Below are positions 27,080 to 36,386 of a stretch of 64,000 nucleotides of DNA, in pieces. Numbering within the stretch: the stretch's first letter is position 1; each line of letters opens with the position of its first letter. Origin of the DNA: Bacillota bacterium (GTDB taxonomy: Bacteria > Bacillota_I > Bacilli_A > Erysipelotrichales > Erysipelotrichaceae); assembly GCA_023388995.1 (NCBI GenBank), contig JAEWFD010000006.1, forward strand, positions 83,327-147,326, in the 5' to 3' direction. The notes beneath the pieces are model-generated. The model saw nothing but the letters and a program-made list of their open reading frames with translations. It was not told where the DNA came from and did not search any database. The position numbers and the translations under genes were made by a program.

Positions 27080-27108
27080 ATTTTATCACAGTGCAACTCA
27101 TAAGTAAA
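27080..27108 (-). promoter_or_regulatory. Candidate promoter of the rpsF operon
   Basis: Minus-strand TTTACT (27103-27108), 17-base spacer, TAAAAT (27080-27085). The predicted start, near 27073, coincides with the first base of the leader helix. Confidence 0.55.
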
Positions 27109-27252
27109 TGAAATTCGCTTTGTTTTTAGACTAATATCCTGAAAATTTTCAATTTTTACAGTATGCCTGTTTATCTTATTTCTGGAATATCGCTTTCCGT
27201 TGCAGTCTTCGTAAAACTCTGCTATCTTGAAGATATAGAAAGCAGGTGTTAT

Positions 27253-28461
27253 ATGCTAGGTTCATTAATCAAGAAAGAACGGATCGCACAAAACATGAGT
27301 CAGGAAAGTTTGGCTCATGGAATTTGCACGCCTTCTTATTTATCAAAAATTGAAAACGGGCAGGTAGAATGCAGCGAGGCGATGATAGAACAGTTGTTTT
27401 GCGCACTGGACTTAACATATTTGCAAGACGAAGCTTTGCTGGATACCTTTCAAAAATCATTTCAAGAGTACTTCGAAGCATATTTGCACTTGGAGTATTC
27501 TTATCTCAAAGAGCAGCACCAAGTGCTCACTGAGCTGGCTGAACAGGTCCGCATTTCTCCGCTAGCCATTAATTCCTTGCTGGCACTTGCACTTACTACG
27601 GAAAAACCCGCTCTGCTAGCCGAACTAGAAATCTATCATGGCTTATTCGACGAAAAACAGAAGTTGCAATACCACATTGCAAAAGTACAACTCTTGGAAA
27701 AGGAGGAAAAACATGCAGAAGTACAATCTTTTCTTCTTTCCATATTGCACTTAGATACCATCGGTCTCTTCCATGGCAAACTAGCTTGGTCTTATATGAC
27801 AAACGGCGAATACCATCGCTCCTTGCCTTATGCCCAAAAAGCCTACGATTTGTATGCTTTGCAAGCATGCATCCAAGGGATGTATGATATGTCGCACCAA
27901 ATGGCCTTCTCGCACTCTAATCTCTTCCATTTAGCAGAAATGGAACATTACTTCTTACTTTCCAAACGTCTGCAACGCTATTTGCCGGATACTACTTCTA
28001 CCATTACAGTGCCTTATAATTTAGGTGCTACTTATTTATGTACAGGCGACTACGCCAAAGCCAAGCAATACCTGGAAGAAGCATGGAATTTGATGCAGGA
28101 GAACGAAAAAGGAGACACTGATCCTTGGATTTCTCAAAAATTGACATTCTTGTACATTCACTCAGGCGATTTAGAACAGGCAAAAATTTTCTTTGCACAA
28201 ATTCCGGATGCTTTTCATGTTGTCCTGGATCAATCTAAGAAATTACTTTCCTTCATGCTGGGCAATCCACAGTATCAGCATAAGGAAGAATATGTTCAGC
28301 TGTTAATATCTTGTCTGGAGTTAAGCGAAAAATGGCTGCATCGCGGCTTTGTGGATTTCTATGCACGTTATCTGGTTGAAGCTTTTATCGCAAAAAGACA
28401 ATATAAAAGAGCTCTGGAATATACACAAAAATACAATATTTCTCAAATTAACATTAATTAA
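27253..28461 (+). CDS. XRE-family HTH regulator with C-terminal TPR-like repeats (RNPP/Rgg-like)
   Basis: 402 residues from ATG 27253 (AGCAGGTG site upstream). An upstream in-frame start at 27163 would add 30 residues not seen in this class. Residues about 3-58 are a helix-turn-helix (LGSLIKKERIAQNMSQESLAHGICTPSYLSKIENG). The rest is helical, with TPR-like repeats such as YNLGATYLCTGDYAKAKQYLEEAWNLM. This architecture matches PlcR/Rgg-type regulators that bind exported signal peptides, but I find no peptide gene nearby. An MFS exporter follows 99 bases downstream on the same strand, possibly its target. Confidence 0.82.
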   Translation: MLGSLIKKERIAQNMSQESLAHGICTPSYLSKIENGQVECSEAMIEQLFCALDLTYLQDEALLDTFQKSFQEYFEAYLHLEYSYLKEQHQVLTELAEQVRISPLAINSLLALALTTEKPALLAELEIYHGLFDEKQKLQYHIAKVQLLEKEEKHAEVQSFLLSILHLDTIGLFHGKLAWSYMTNGEYHRSLPYAQKAYDLYALQACIQGMYDMSHQMAFSHSNLFHLAEMEHYFLLSKRLQRYLPDTTSTITVPYNLGATYLCTGDYAKAKQYLEEAWNLMQENEKGDTDPWISQKLTFLYIHSGDLEQAKIFFAQIPDAFHVVLDQSKKLLSFMLGNPQYQHKEEYVQLLISCLELSEKWLHRGFVDFYARYLVEAFIAKRQYKRALEYTQKYNISQININ

Positions 28462-28560
28462 CTCAGTTAAACAGCAAATTTATCTTTAATATTTCCCAAT
28501 CTTGACCACTATCAACATCTCGCTGCATTTCGTACAATAGTTATACAAGCGAGGTATACT

Positions 28561-29805
28561 ATGAAACAATCCCTATGGAATCGTAATTTTATGTTGTATA
28601 TTTGCGGAATGGCAATTTCTGCACTAGGTGGTATAGGCTTGAACTTGGCATTAAGCGTGGTTGTCTTTGAACAGACGCAATCCACCTTGCTGGCATCTGT
28701 CTTTACAGCAATTTCCATGATTCCGCATTTTATTATGCCACTTTTTGTAGGTCCCTACATCGACCGTCATAATCCGTTAAAAGTATTGCTGCGCAACGAA
28801 AGCTTTCTAGCTGTCTTTTTCCTGGCAGCAGCGGCAATTGTGCATGTTTACGGGTTTCATTATTATTTATACTTACTAATCACCCTGCTTACCAGCAGTT
28901 TTGGTGTCATCTCCCGCTTAGCTTCTGAGAGCATGGCTCCCCAGCTTATGGAACAGCAGTATTACAGCAAGGGAAATGCCATTATCAATCTCGTCTATCC
29001 TCTTGCCAGCGTGATTGCGGTACCGATTGTAATGAAATTATTTCAACTTTATGGTGTCACTTTTATCTTTGCTCTTTATGCAATCACCACTATCCTGGAC
29101 ATTGCCATTGAAAGCCAAATTAAGGTTTCTTTTGAATTCATCGAAACAGAAACGACCACATGGAATGATTATGTTCAAGATTTAAAAGAAGGCTATCATT
29201 ATGTTCGCAACGATACCGCTGTCTTGGTTGTCTTTATCTACTTTGCTTGCGTCATGTTTGCGGAAGGTTCAAGTTCCTTGATTTATCCTTTCTTCAACCA
29301 GCATCCTCAGCTGACGAATGATCACTATGCTACCTTGCAGTCCATTCGCAGCCTTGGCTATTTGGCAGGAGGATTTCTCCATTACTTCATTCATATTCCC
29401 AACCACAAGCGCTACCTGGTTGCACTCGTGGTGTATCTGCTCTTTGTATTTGCGGATGGCAGCTTTTTCTTCATGCCATTTGCACTCATGTGTGCAGCTA
29501 AATTTTTCTTGGGAATCGCAGGTATGAACAGTGCCAACATTCGCGTCAGCGCCATTCAAACCCGTGTTCCGGCACGTTACCGCGCTAAAGTAAATGCCTT
29601 TTATTCGATCTTGGTGTTTGGCGCTCAAATCATTGGTGAATTAGCTGCTGGAAGCTTGGGCGAATGGCTGGATTATCGCTGGATTCAAATCGGCATGAGT
29701 ACAATGTATCTTGTTGCCATAATTATATTGGTATTGCCGAAAAAGCATAAAGTAAAAGAACTCTATAATTTTGAGCTGACACCTGTTGAGAATGTACTCT
29801 CTTAA
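28561..29805 (+). CDS. Major facilitator superfamily transporter
   Basis: 414 residues with about 12 hydrophobic segments, of the MFS_3/EntS-like exporter type: the N-terminal MLYICGMAISALGGIGLNLAL, the loop between helices 2 and 3 PLFVGPYIDRHNPLKVLLRNE, and SRLASESMAPQLM. No substrate can be inferred. It has its own AGCGAGG ribosome site, lies behind the HTH-TPR regulator, and is closed by a perfect bidirectional hairpin. Confidence 0.88.
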   Translation: MKQSLWNRNFMLYICGMAISALGGIGLNLALSVVVFEQTQSTLLASVFTAISMIPHFIMPLFVGPYIDRHNPLKVLLRNESFLAVFFLAAAAIVHVYGFHYYLYLLITLLTSSFGVISRLASESMAPQLMEQQYYSKGNAIINLVYPLASVIAVPIVMKLFQLYGVTFIFALYAITTILDIAIESQIKVSFEFIETETTTWNDYVQDLKEGYHYVRNDTAVLVVFIYFACVMFAEGSSSLIYPFFNQHPQLTNDHYATLQSIRSLGYLAGGFLHYFIHIPNHKRYLVALVVYLLFVFADGSFFFMPFALMCAAKFFLGIAGMNSANIRVSAIQTRVPARYRAKVNAFYSILVFGAQIIGELAAGSLGEWLDYRWIQIGMSTMYLVAIIILVLPKKHKVKELYNFELTPVENVLS

Positions 29806-29854
29806 CTAATACTCTTTTGAATAAGGAGAAAGTGCATGCTAAGTACTTCATGGC

Positions 29855-29895
29855 AATAAATAAGCTGGCATTCTTGGATTGCCAGCTTATTTATT
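29855..29895. terminator. Bidirectional terminator between MFS gene and lipoprotein gene
   Basis: Perfect 16-bp stem (29855-29870 with 29880-29895) and a 9-base loop, with A/T-rich outer arms usable in both directions by the two convergent genes. Confidence 0.9.
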
Positions 29896-29897
29896 GA

Positions 29898-31289
29898 TTA
29901 CTCTATTGTTTGCATAGAAACAATCTCTAAATAGCGATTCCCTTGATTGCGCAGTGTAACCCTCCGCCGTGCAAAGGTATCCTGATGTTTCAAAATAAGC
30001 GACGGATAATATAAAGAAGATTCTTCGCAATTGGAATAACGGTAGGTATTCCCCTTTTCATCTTCTATATATTCATTCCAAATATCATAAAAAGCTATGT
30101 CAGCTACGATTGTATCTCCCGTTTTTTCTGTATTCAAAATCATTCTCTCCGTGCTCCTTGACCCTGGCCCATCTCCTTCAGGAGTATCAAACAGCACATA
30201 ACCCCGGTCTAGTTCAAACTGTAATGCCGAAAACCCGTAAGGCCGAATTTCATTTGTCAGTTCAAAGGGCTCAGACCCCGGAAATAGCTCTTGCTGGAGC
30301 TTTGCGTATTTTTCAGGAAAGCCAACCGCATAATAATATTTATCTTTTTGTATCTCTTTTGGAACAGCAAAGTTCGGAATCTCTTTGTTTGTATAGGACG
30401 AAACAAATGTTCCGTCATTATGATAATATAACTCGCTCATCACCAATATAGCGCTTGCCATCTTCGCATTCATTGCTGCTTCAGAAGGTTTGGAAAAGTC
30501 TTTTGTCTCTTTATCCAATGCGCTCACTGTCTTATAATATGATTCCTGTTTTTCAGGGTTTGTATGGAAGGTGCACTGCCCCCATAGCGGCCCCAACAGC
30601 TCGTCCAGCTTCCGATTATATTCTTCGGTGCTTGTAACAAAAGTGCTATGAACACCACGGGCAAATTCCGTGTCATGCTGTGCCATCGTTTCCCGCATAA
30701 CATCCAATACTTGGTACATGGTCTTAATCTGGCTGTCATATTCCTGCAATTTCTGCTGAACTGCATGTGCAAGTGCTTCAATCCAAACCGGCTCAAATTC
30801 ATCGATACTTTTTTTCGCTGGATATCCATAGTCTTCCGCAAATTCCAAAGTCCCGTCCTGATACAAGAAAGAAGAAGCATAATGATCCATATCCCCTGCA
30901 GATACCGACAGCTTGCCATCTGCTAGCCAGAAAGAAAAGACCCCTTCTTTGCGTGCACCGTCTTTTTCATATACAAACAACTGATCCAAAACCGAAAAAG
31001 CAGCTGTGCTTTTGCTGATATCGCCTCGTTTTAGTTCTATTTCAATTCGTTTTGTTTCGTTCATCATAAAAATCTGGAAGTTTCCATTAGACCAAAAAAT
31101 GTAAGCACCAGGTTTATCCGTCAGCGGATCAAGCAATTTTTGTTCTTCGATTGTTGCAGACAAAAGTTCAAACAGCTGCTCATCATCCATGACTTCTTTT
31201 TGTTTTGGTTCTTCTTGCGGCATGACCTGTTTTTTGGCACAACCAAGCAGCAATACCAATGTAATCCCGAATATCAAAAATTTTTTCAT
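29898..31289 (-). CDS. Secreted lipoprotein of unknown function (paralogue of 31325-32734)
   Basis: 463 residues with a lipoprotein signal (residues 1-17, ending LLLGC with Cys17), so probably anchored outside the membrane. I recognise no family. It resembles the upstream gene over most of its length: an ELFELLSATI start, a central helical region, PGSEPF, and near the C-terminus YSNCEESSL followed by GNRYLEIVS. The conserved YSNCxESSL and GNRYxEIVS motifs mark a private family. It is probably co-transcribed with the paralogue (35-base gap) and ends at a bidirectional terminator. Confidence 0.8.
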   Translation of the reverse strand: MKKFLIFGITLVLLLGCAKKQVMPQEEPKQKEVMDDEQLFELLSATIEEQKLLDPLTDKPGAYIFWSNGNFQIFMMNETKRIEIELKRGDISKSTAAFSVLDQLFVYEKDGARKEGVFSFWLADGKLSVSAGDMDHYASSFLYQDGTLEFAEDYGYPAKKSIDEFEPVWIEALAHAVQQKLQEYDSQIKTMYQVLDVMRETMAQHDTEFARGVHSTFVTSTEEYNRKLDELLGPLWGQCTFHTNPEKQESYYKTVSALDKETKDFSKPSEAAMNAKMASAILVMSELYYHNDGTFVSSYTNKEIPNFAVPKEIQKDKYYYAVGFPEKYAKLQQELFPGSEPFELTNEIRPYGFSALQFELDRGYVLFDTPEGDGPGSRSTERMILNTEKTGDTIVADIAFYDIWNEYIEDEKGNTYRYSNCEESSLYYPSLILKHQDTFARRRVTLRNQGNRYLEIVSMQTIE

Positions 31290-31324
31290 CTTCTAACTCC
31301 TTCTTACACTGTCTCAGATAGTCA

Positions 31325-32734
31325 TCAGTTTAATCTTGTGTACGAAACAATTTCCGGATAGCGATTTCCGCGGTCTATCATTATCACATTACGCTGACTG
31401 AATCGATTGACATATTTCTTCAGAATATTATTTTGATGCAGGCTCGACTCCAAGCAATTAGAATACCAATACGTATTTTGCGCTTGATCTTTCAAAAAGC
31501 TGTTCTTCGTTTCATAATATACAAATTCAGCATCAATCATGCCATTTTGTTTCTTGTAGTCTTTTAGCCATATGGACATCGAATGAGGATTGCTGTAATC
31601 AAACATACCTGAGCTCAAAACGATAACTCCCTGTTCGGGATACTCCTCGATGAGTTGATATCCGCCAGGCAGTTCTATTTCTTGCGATAGCACAAAAGGA
31701 GCAGAACCAGGCAAAAACTGTTGCTGAAGGTCTGCATAACGATCATAAAACGCAATTGTTTCATATTCAAAACCGTGTACCTTCGGGCCTTGAAACCCTT
31801 CCACCGGTTTCCATGTGTATGAGGAAATGTAAATATCCTCCCGAATAGAATACAATTCACTTTTCAACAAAATATTACCTGCAATCTGCGGAGTAATTAC
31901 AGCATCCTGAGGTCTTGTGAACTCAGCGGCATCTCTATCCAATATCCCTGCTGACGAGTAGTAAGGTTCTTCTTCCACCGGATATGCCCTGCTTTGATAT
32001 GTGCACACCTTGCCGCTTTCTTCTTGCATAGCTTTGTATATCCGTTCATGATCCGCAGCATCTGATTGCCATACACTGAAGTCTTTTCGCAGAAATCTGC
32101 TGTCGGTTGTCATAATTGTTTCATGAAGCACTTGAAAAGCATGTTCCAATGCCTGAAGATCAGCTGCATATTCATTCAGCACCCTTGTTACTGTGGCAGT
32201 AACGGCTGCCATTAGAGGCTGGGAAATATCTTCTATATCTCTGATGGTTGGATCCATATTATAATATCCCATCATGATTTTGCCGTCTTTATATATGAGT
32301 GATACATCTCTAATGTCATAGGTGTTCAAACTGATAGCGATATCTTCTTTTTCCACAAGCAGATCAATGACACCTTCCTCTTTAGCCTCACCATTCATAA
32401 AGGTGAAAAGAATAGCAGGAACAGCAAAGCGAAAGCCATCGCGATCAGGCTCTCTGCGATAAAAGTTCAAATTTATCTCTTTTTCTTGATTCAAAATGGA
32501 AATGCCAAGCTCATCAGGCAATGCCGCAAAGCTGTAAAGCCCTTTTTGATCAGTGAGCGAAACAAGAAGTTCTTTTTGCATGATTGTTTCCGATAATAGA
32601 GTATATAATTCCTCATCTGAAAGGATCTTGCCTGCAGGTTTTTGTTCCGGCAGCGATGTATCTGGTTGCTTGGTTGTACAGCCATGAAGCAGATACAACA
32701 GGATGCAGCAAAAAAGAATTTGGCACTTTTTCAT
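31325..32734 (-). CDS. Secreted lipoprotein of unknown function (paralogue of 29898-31289)
   Basis: 469 residues, signal peptide ending LLHGC (Cys19). It shares with the next gene the opening ELYTLLSETI, a PGSAPF segment, and the C-terminal YSNCLESSL and GNRYPEIVS motifs. Similarity is moderate, so the duplication is old. It has no enzymatic motif. It differs from the CxxC lipoproteins at 58-63 kb in motifs and layout, although both groups are tandem lipoprotein sets. Confidence 0.8.
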   Translation of the reverse strand: MKKCQILFCCILLYLLHGCTTKQPDTSLPEQKPAGKILSDEELYTLLSETIMQKELLVSLTDQKGLYSFAALPDELGISILNQEKEINLNFYRREPDRDGFRFAVPAILFTFMNGEAKEEGVIDLLVEKEDIAISLNTYDIRDVSLIYKDGKIMMGYYNMDPTIRDIEDISQPLMAAVTATVTRVLNEYAADLQALEHAFQVLHETIMTTDSRFLRKDFSVWQSDAADHERIYKAMQEESGKVCTYQSRAYPVEEEPYYSSAGILDRDAAEFTRPQDAVITPQIAGNILLKSELYSIREDIYISSYTWKPVEGFQGPKVHGFEYETIAFYDRYADLQQQFLPGSAPFVLSQEIELPGGYQLIEEYPEQGVIVLSSGMFDYSNPHSMSIWLKDYKKQNGMIDAEFVYYETKNSFLKDQAQNTYWYSNCLESSLHQNNILKKYVNRFSQRNVIMIDRGNRYPEIVSYTRLN

Positions 32735-32960
32735 TTATATCCCCTTTCCTGTGAATTACATGCTCGTTTATCTTGATTGAATAAGTACAGCAAAATCTGA
32801 CAGCCCAACTTCCACATTTATTTAAGATGATAGATCTGGATAGTACTATCATAATAGCAACCTCAATAAAAGTAAATATATAAACCATCATATGCTATTT
32901 TCGTGATTCAAGTTACATTACGCCACTGTGATTCACGCATACAGTTAGAAACGCAACAAA

Positions 32961-32986
32961 AAAGCGAGAGTATTTCAACTCTCACT
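32961..32986 (-). terminator. Terminator after the deacetylase gene
   Basis: GAGAGT (32966-32971) with ACTCTC (32978-32983), extended by wobble pairs and followed on the minus strand by CGCTTTTTT. Confidence 0.75.
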
Positions 32987-32990
32987 CTTA

Positions 32991-33860
32991 TCATTGACAC
33001 TGGGCTTGCGGGGATTGCAGCTGATCACACTGATTTCCTTTGTGCTCAAATTGCTGCACTGCATATCCTTTGGTGCGTAATTGATCAATTAGCTGTCCTA
33101 AGATTTTCATATTGGTATCAGAAATGCTATGCAATAAATAAATAGCACCGGGATGAGCGCCTTTCATTAATTTATCCAACGCGGCCTGCTGTGATGGCTG
33201 TTTGTTTACATCATAATCATAATAGGCATACGACCACAGCAACGTATGATATCCCAGTTTCTGCGCAATTGCTAAGGAACGTTCACTAAATTCACCCATT
33301 GGAGGCCTCATCCATTTCATTTGATATTGAAATTCATCTCGTACCATTTGATCCAGTTTTTGAATCTCATCATATACTCCTTGCGGATTCAATGTCGGAA
33401 ATGATTTATGAAGCAACCCATGGTTGCCAATCTCATGACCCTCTGCTATCATTCGTCGCACCAAGTCTTTATTCTTTTTCACATAGTCTCCGGTTAAAAA
33501 GAAAATAGCCTTCACATTCTTTTCTTTCAGCACATCCAATATCTTTGGCGTATTGCCATTCTCATAACCATTGTCGAATGTCAGATAAACCTCTTGTTTT
33601 AGAGGACCAACAAAGGTTGCACCATATTTACCATACTTCGCGTTCGCTTCACTTGCATCACGTGGCTGCCCGTTCTGATCCATCGTGGCACCAACACCCC
33701 AAGGTATATTTTTATTGGGAATAGCAGAAAATGAAGAAAGATCTATGGTAGCTTGTACAGCGATTTCTTTGCTTACTGTCTTTTCTTCAGGAATAATGCG
33801 GATCGAGCTGCATCCCATACAAACGAAAAGCAATGCGATCCAATACCGATTTCGATTCAT
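32991..33860 (-). CDS. pdaA: PdaA-like polysaccharide deacetylase
   Basis: NodB-fold carbohydrate esterase (CE4), probably removing acetyl from N-acetylmuramic acid, as PdaA does when making muramic-lactam in spore cortex. 289 residues: an N-terminal signal or membrane segment (about 6-20, possibly a lipoprotein with Cys17), a linker, then the NodB domain (about 85-280). Motif 1 is LTFDNGYENG, the PdaA-type TFDN variant of TFDD. Motif 2 is EGHEIGNHGLLHKSF with the metal histidines, and RPPMGEFSERSL is motif 3. It is monocistronic. A vegetative wall role is the alternative if no spores are made. Confidence 0.87.
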   Translation of the reverse strand: MNRNRYWIALLFVCMGCSSIRIIPEEKTVSKEIAVQATIDLSSFSAIPNKNIPWGVGATMDQNGQPRDASEANAKYGKYGATFVGPLKQEVYLTFDNGYENGNTPKILDVLKEKNVKAIFFLTGDYVKKNKDLVRRMIAEGHEIGNHGLLHKSFPTLNPQGVYDEIQKLDQMVRDEFQYQMKWMRPPMGEFSERSLAIAQKLGYHTLLWSYAYYDYDVNKQPSQQAALDKLMKGAHPGAIYLLHSISDTNMKILGQLIDQLRTKGYAVQQFEHKGNQCDQLQSPQAQCQ

Positions 33861-34205
33861 ACATCAATCACCTCATCAGTATTAGAGTGTCCGCAAATGA
33901 GATACTCATTATTTTTTCTTTAAGTTCATAGATTAAAGCATTTAAACATAGAGAAAAGTTGGTAATTGATTTGATGTTACACCTTATCTTACTTCGCACG
34001 GTATATGGTATATTTTATTAATCATTTGAATTTCTAACAAATCAATTAATATTGTTCACCTAAAGATTTTAGATATCATTTCCAATTTTTATTAATCACA
34101 TAATATGCTATGGGTGGCCTGTAACCCCATATCTATATTAATTATTGCATACCAAATTCATTCACTGATTAATTTGCTAAAAGACGATGTCACAATCAGA
34201 GAAAG
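33861..34205. other. Gene-free AT-rich spacer
   Basis: AT-rich DNA upstream of the deacetylase and downstream of the small membrane protein. I see no strong hairpin, repeat or coding frame beyond the expected deacetylase promoter region. Confidence 0.5.
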
Positions 34206-34412
34206 TTAGTCTTGTTTATTTGCACTTTTTCCGAACTTGAATAATAACGCAATAAAAATTAGTGTTGCTTGTAAAGTTGTAACTAGATATATACTGGCAA
34301 ATGGTTCAGCCCCTTTTAAAGCTCTTGCAATATAGATCGCAAAATAATATGGAACTAAATATACAATAACTACTGCAATCAGCAATTTTAAGTATTTCAA
34401 AATGATCACCAT
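34206..34412 (-). CDS. Small two-helix membrane protein, unknown
   Basis: 68 residues with two clear hydrophobic helices (about 8-30 and 40-61) separated by ARALKGAEPFAS and a basic tail KFGKSANKQD. I recognise no family. The upstream ribosome site is weak (GGTGATC before the ATG). Base composition is AT-rich like the flanking DNA. It could be a real small membrane protein or a chance frame; the alternation of helices and charged ends favours the former. Confidence 0.5.
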   Translation of the reverse strand: MVIILKYLKLLIAVVIVYLVPYYFAIYIARALKGAEPFASIYLVTTLQATLIFIALLFKFGKSANKQD

Positions 34413-34577
34413 GTTCTTTCTATTCTATTTCTATAAATAAGAAACGCAATACCTCTCATATTCATGTATACTTTCCCTTTACCAACGAATATATTAATAT
34501 TTGCTTATCGCTATTATTCATTTATTATACATCATCTTTTTATTTACACAAATAGATGTTTTGCATACTTTATGACC

Positions 34578-34602
34578 AAAAAAGCCACCAATTTGATGGC
34601 CT
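34578..34602 (-). terminator. Terminator after the hydroxyacid dehydrogenase
   Basis: GCCACC (34584-34589) pairs with GATGGC (34595-34600), with one G-U in the minus-strand RNA, followed there by TTTTTTGG. Confidence 0.7.
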
Positions 34603-34614
34603 TCTATTAACGAG

Positions 34615-35583
34615 CTAACAATCTAAGACTTCTGCATTTACAATATTATGCGGCTTTTTATGATCCAGCACTTCCAACAGTCCATGAATCACTTCTTCCA
34701 CCATTTCCATTCGTACATCATTTGCCAAAGTTCCGATATGGGGTGTCATCACAACGTTATCCAGCGTAAGCAAACCCGGATGAATTTTGGGTTCATTCTC
34801 AAAAACATCCAAGCCAGCTCCGGCAATTTTCTTGTCGTGCAAGGCATCCACAAGCGCTTGTTCATCTACCAGCTTGCCTCGTGCTGTATTAATGAAGTAT
34901 GCCGTCGGTTTCATGAGGGCAAAAGTTCTTTGATTCATCAGATGGTGATTGTCTTTCCGATATGGACAGTGCAAAGAAACAATATCCGCTTTTGCTAGCA
35001 GCTCTTCAAAAGGCATGTAAGCAGCTCCCAGTTCTTCTTCAATTTCCTCACTTACACGGCGGGAGTTATAGTAAATGATATGCAATCCGCAGGCTTTCAG
35101 CATGCGTGCAACGCACTGTCCGATTCGTCCGAAGCCAACCAGACCAATTGTTTTTCCATACAAGGATTGGTGCTCTGATGAAAAAAAGGAATTAGGCCAA
35201 GCCATTTCCGTGCGCAGCATTCGATCATGATAGCTGAGTCTGCGCATGATATCGAACAGCAAACCAACTGCAATCTCAGCTGTCGGCCGGGTTACGCTAT
35301 TCGGTGTATTGACCACTGCCAATCCGCGTTTGGTGCATGCTGGTACATCCACATGATCATATCCCACACTGCAAGTTCCATATGCCCTTAGCTGCTTGCC
35401 AGCTGCCGCCATCATATCCGGCTTCACTTGCCAACCAACATCGAGAACCGCCACTGCTTCTTGCAGATATACTTCAATCTCCTCTTTCGTGAACTTCACG
35501 GAAGGGATCACAACATCATATTGTTTCTTAATTTCTGTCAAACATTCTTCCGGCAAATATCTGGTAACTAAAATTTTATCCAT
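34615..35583 (-). CDS. D-isomer-specific 2-hydroxyacid dehydrogenase
   Basis: NAD(P)H-dependent reduction of a 2-oxoacid to a D-2-hydroxyacid; glyoxylate/hydroxypyruvate reductase-like. 322 residues. The Rossmann motif is GLVGFGRIGQCVARML with NSRR after beta-2, suggesting possible NADPH use because an acidic residue is missing there. Catalytic residues are the Arg of NTARGKLVD, the Glu of FENEP and the His of TPHIGT. It stands alone, with its own terminator; the substrate cannot be read from context. Confidence 0.9.
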   Translation of the reverse strand: MDKILVTRYLPEECLTEIKKQYDVVIPSVKFTKEEIEVYLQEAVAVLDVGWQVKPDMMAAAGKQLRAYGTCSVGYDHVDVPACTKRGLAVVNTPNSVTRPTAEIAVGLLFDIMRRLSYHDRMLRTEMAWPNSFFSSEHQSLYGKTIGLVGFGRIGQCVARMLKACGLHIIYYNSRRVSEEIEEELGAAYMPFEELLAKADIVSLHCPYRKDNHHLMNQRTFALMKPTAYFINTARGKLVDEQALVDALHDKKIAGAGLDVFENEPKIHPGLLTLDNVVMTPHIGTLANDVRMEMVEEVIHGLLEVLDHKKPHNIVNAEVLDC

Positions 35584-35764
35584 GAAAAACCCTCCTGATT
35601 TTCCTTATTATACACCAATCCCTGCTTACAGCGAACATAGATGCAAGCTTGATATGCGTTCTTCGTCATACCGAACAAGTTGATCGTACATGCGGGATAA
35701 GCATTGCTCCACTTTGAAATAAACCGTATAATTATTCAGGAATCTACGAACAAGGGGAATATCA

Positions 35765-36343
35765 ATGAAAAATACAACACAACTGCCAAAGGGATACACT
35801 GCAATATTTGATTTAGATTTGCAAAAAGACAAGAAATTAGCTTTATTGTTGAACGGCTTAGCAATTTTACTCGTGGCAGTGATGACAATGATCGGGGCAT
35901 TGTTGATACCATTGCCGACATTATTTATTATCGATGGCACGATAACGGTTCTGCGACCACTTATTTTGCTATTTTCGCTAATTATTTATGTTGTCCTGCA
36001 TGAATTAATCCACGGAATTTGCATGAAACATTTTAGCGGCATACCTGCACAGTATGGCTTTACCGGCTTGTATGCATATGCTGGCAGCAAAGCATATTTC
36101 AATAAAAAGTCATATACCATCATTGCGCTTGCTCCGGTAATCATTTTAGGAATCATACTGCTATTATTGCATTTCCTGCTTGATTCTTCGTGGTTTTGGG
36201 TTATTTATCTCATTCAAGTAAATAACATCTCAGGAGCAGCGGGCGATTTCTATGTAACCTATCGATTCGCAAAGTTTCCACCTGATATTTTGGTGCAAGA
36301 TAGTGGAGTTTCCATGACTGTTTATTCCCCAGAGAAACATTAA
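35765..36343 (+). CDS. DUF3267-type membrane zinc metallopeptidase
   Basis: 192 residues with four hydrophobic segments (about 30-52, 65-80, 117-140, 142-155). The motif VVLHELIHGICMKHF places HExxH at about residues 79-83, next to the second helix, as in DUF3267 intramembrane-type metallopeptidases. A downstream NNISGAAGDFYVTY supplies the Asp expected as third ligand. ATG 35765 follows CAAGGGGAA. Substrate unknown. It is divergent from the dehydrogenase and convergent with purA. Confidence 0.8.
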   Translation: MKNTTQLPKGYTAIFDLDLQKDKKLALLLNGLAILLVAVMTMIGALLIPLPTLFIIDGTITVLRPLILLFSLIIYVVLHELIHGICMKHFSGIPAQYGFTGLYAYAGSKAYFNKKSYTIIALAPVIILGIILLLLHFLLDSSWFWVIYLIQVNNISGAAGDFYVTYRFAKFPPDILVQDSGVSMTVYSPEKH

Positions 36344-36358
36344 TCTTCTACACAATTA

Positions 36359-36386
36359 AAAAAACTGCTGCCGAAGCAACAGTTAC
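36359..36386 (-). terminator. Terminator after purA
   Basis: AACTGCTGC (36363-36371), CGAA tetraloop, GCAACAGTT (36376-36384). Read on the minus strand it is a 9-bp stem with a UUCG loop and a T run. It overlaps the purA stop region. Confidence 0.85.
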
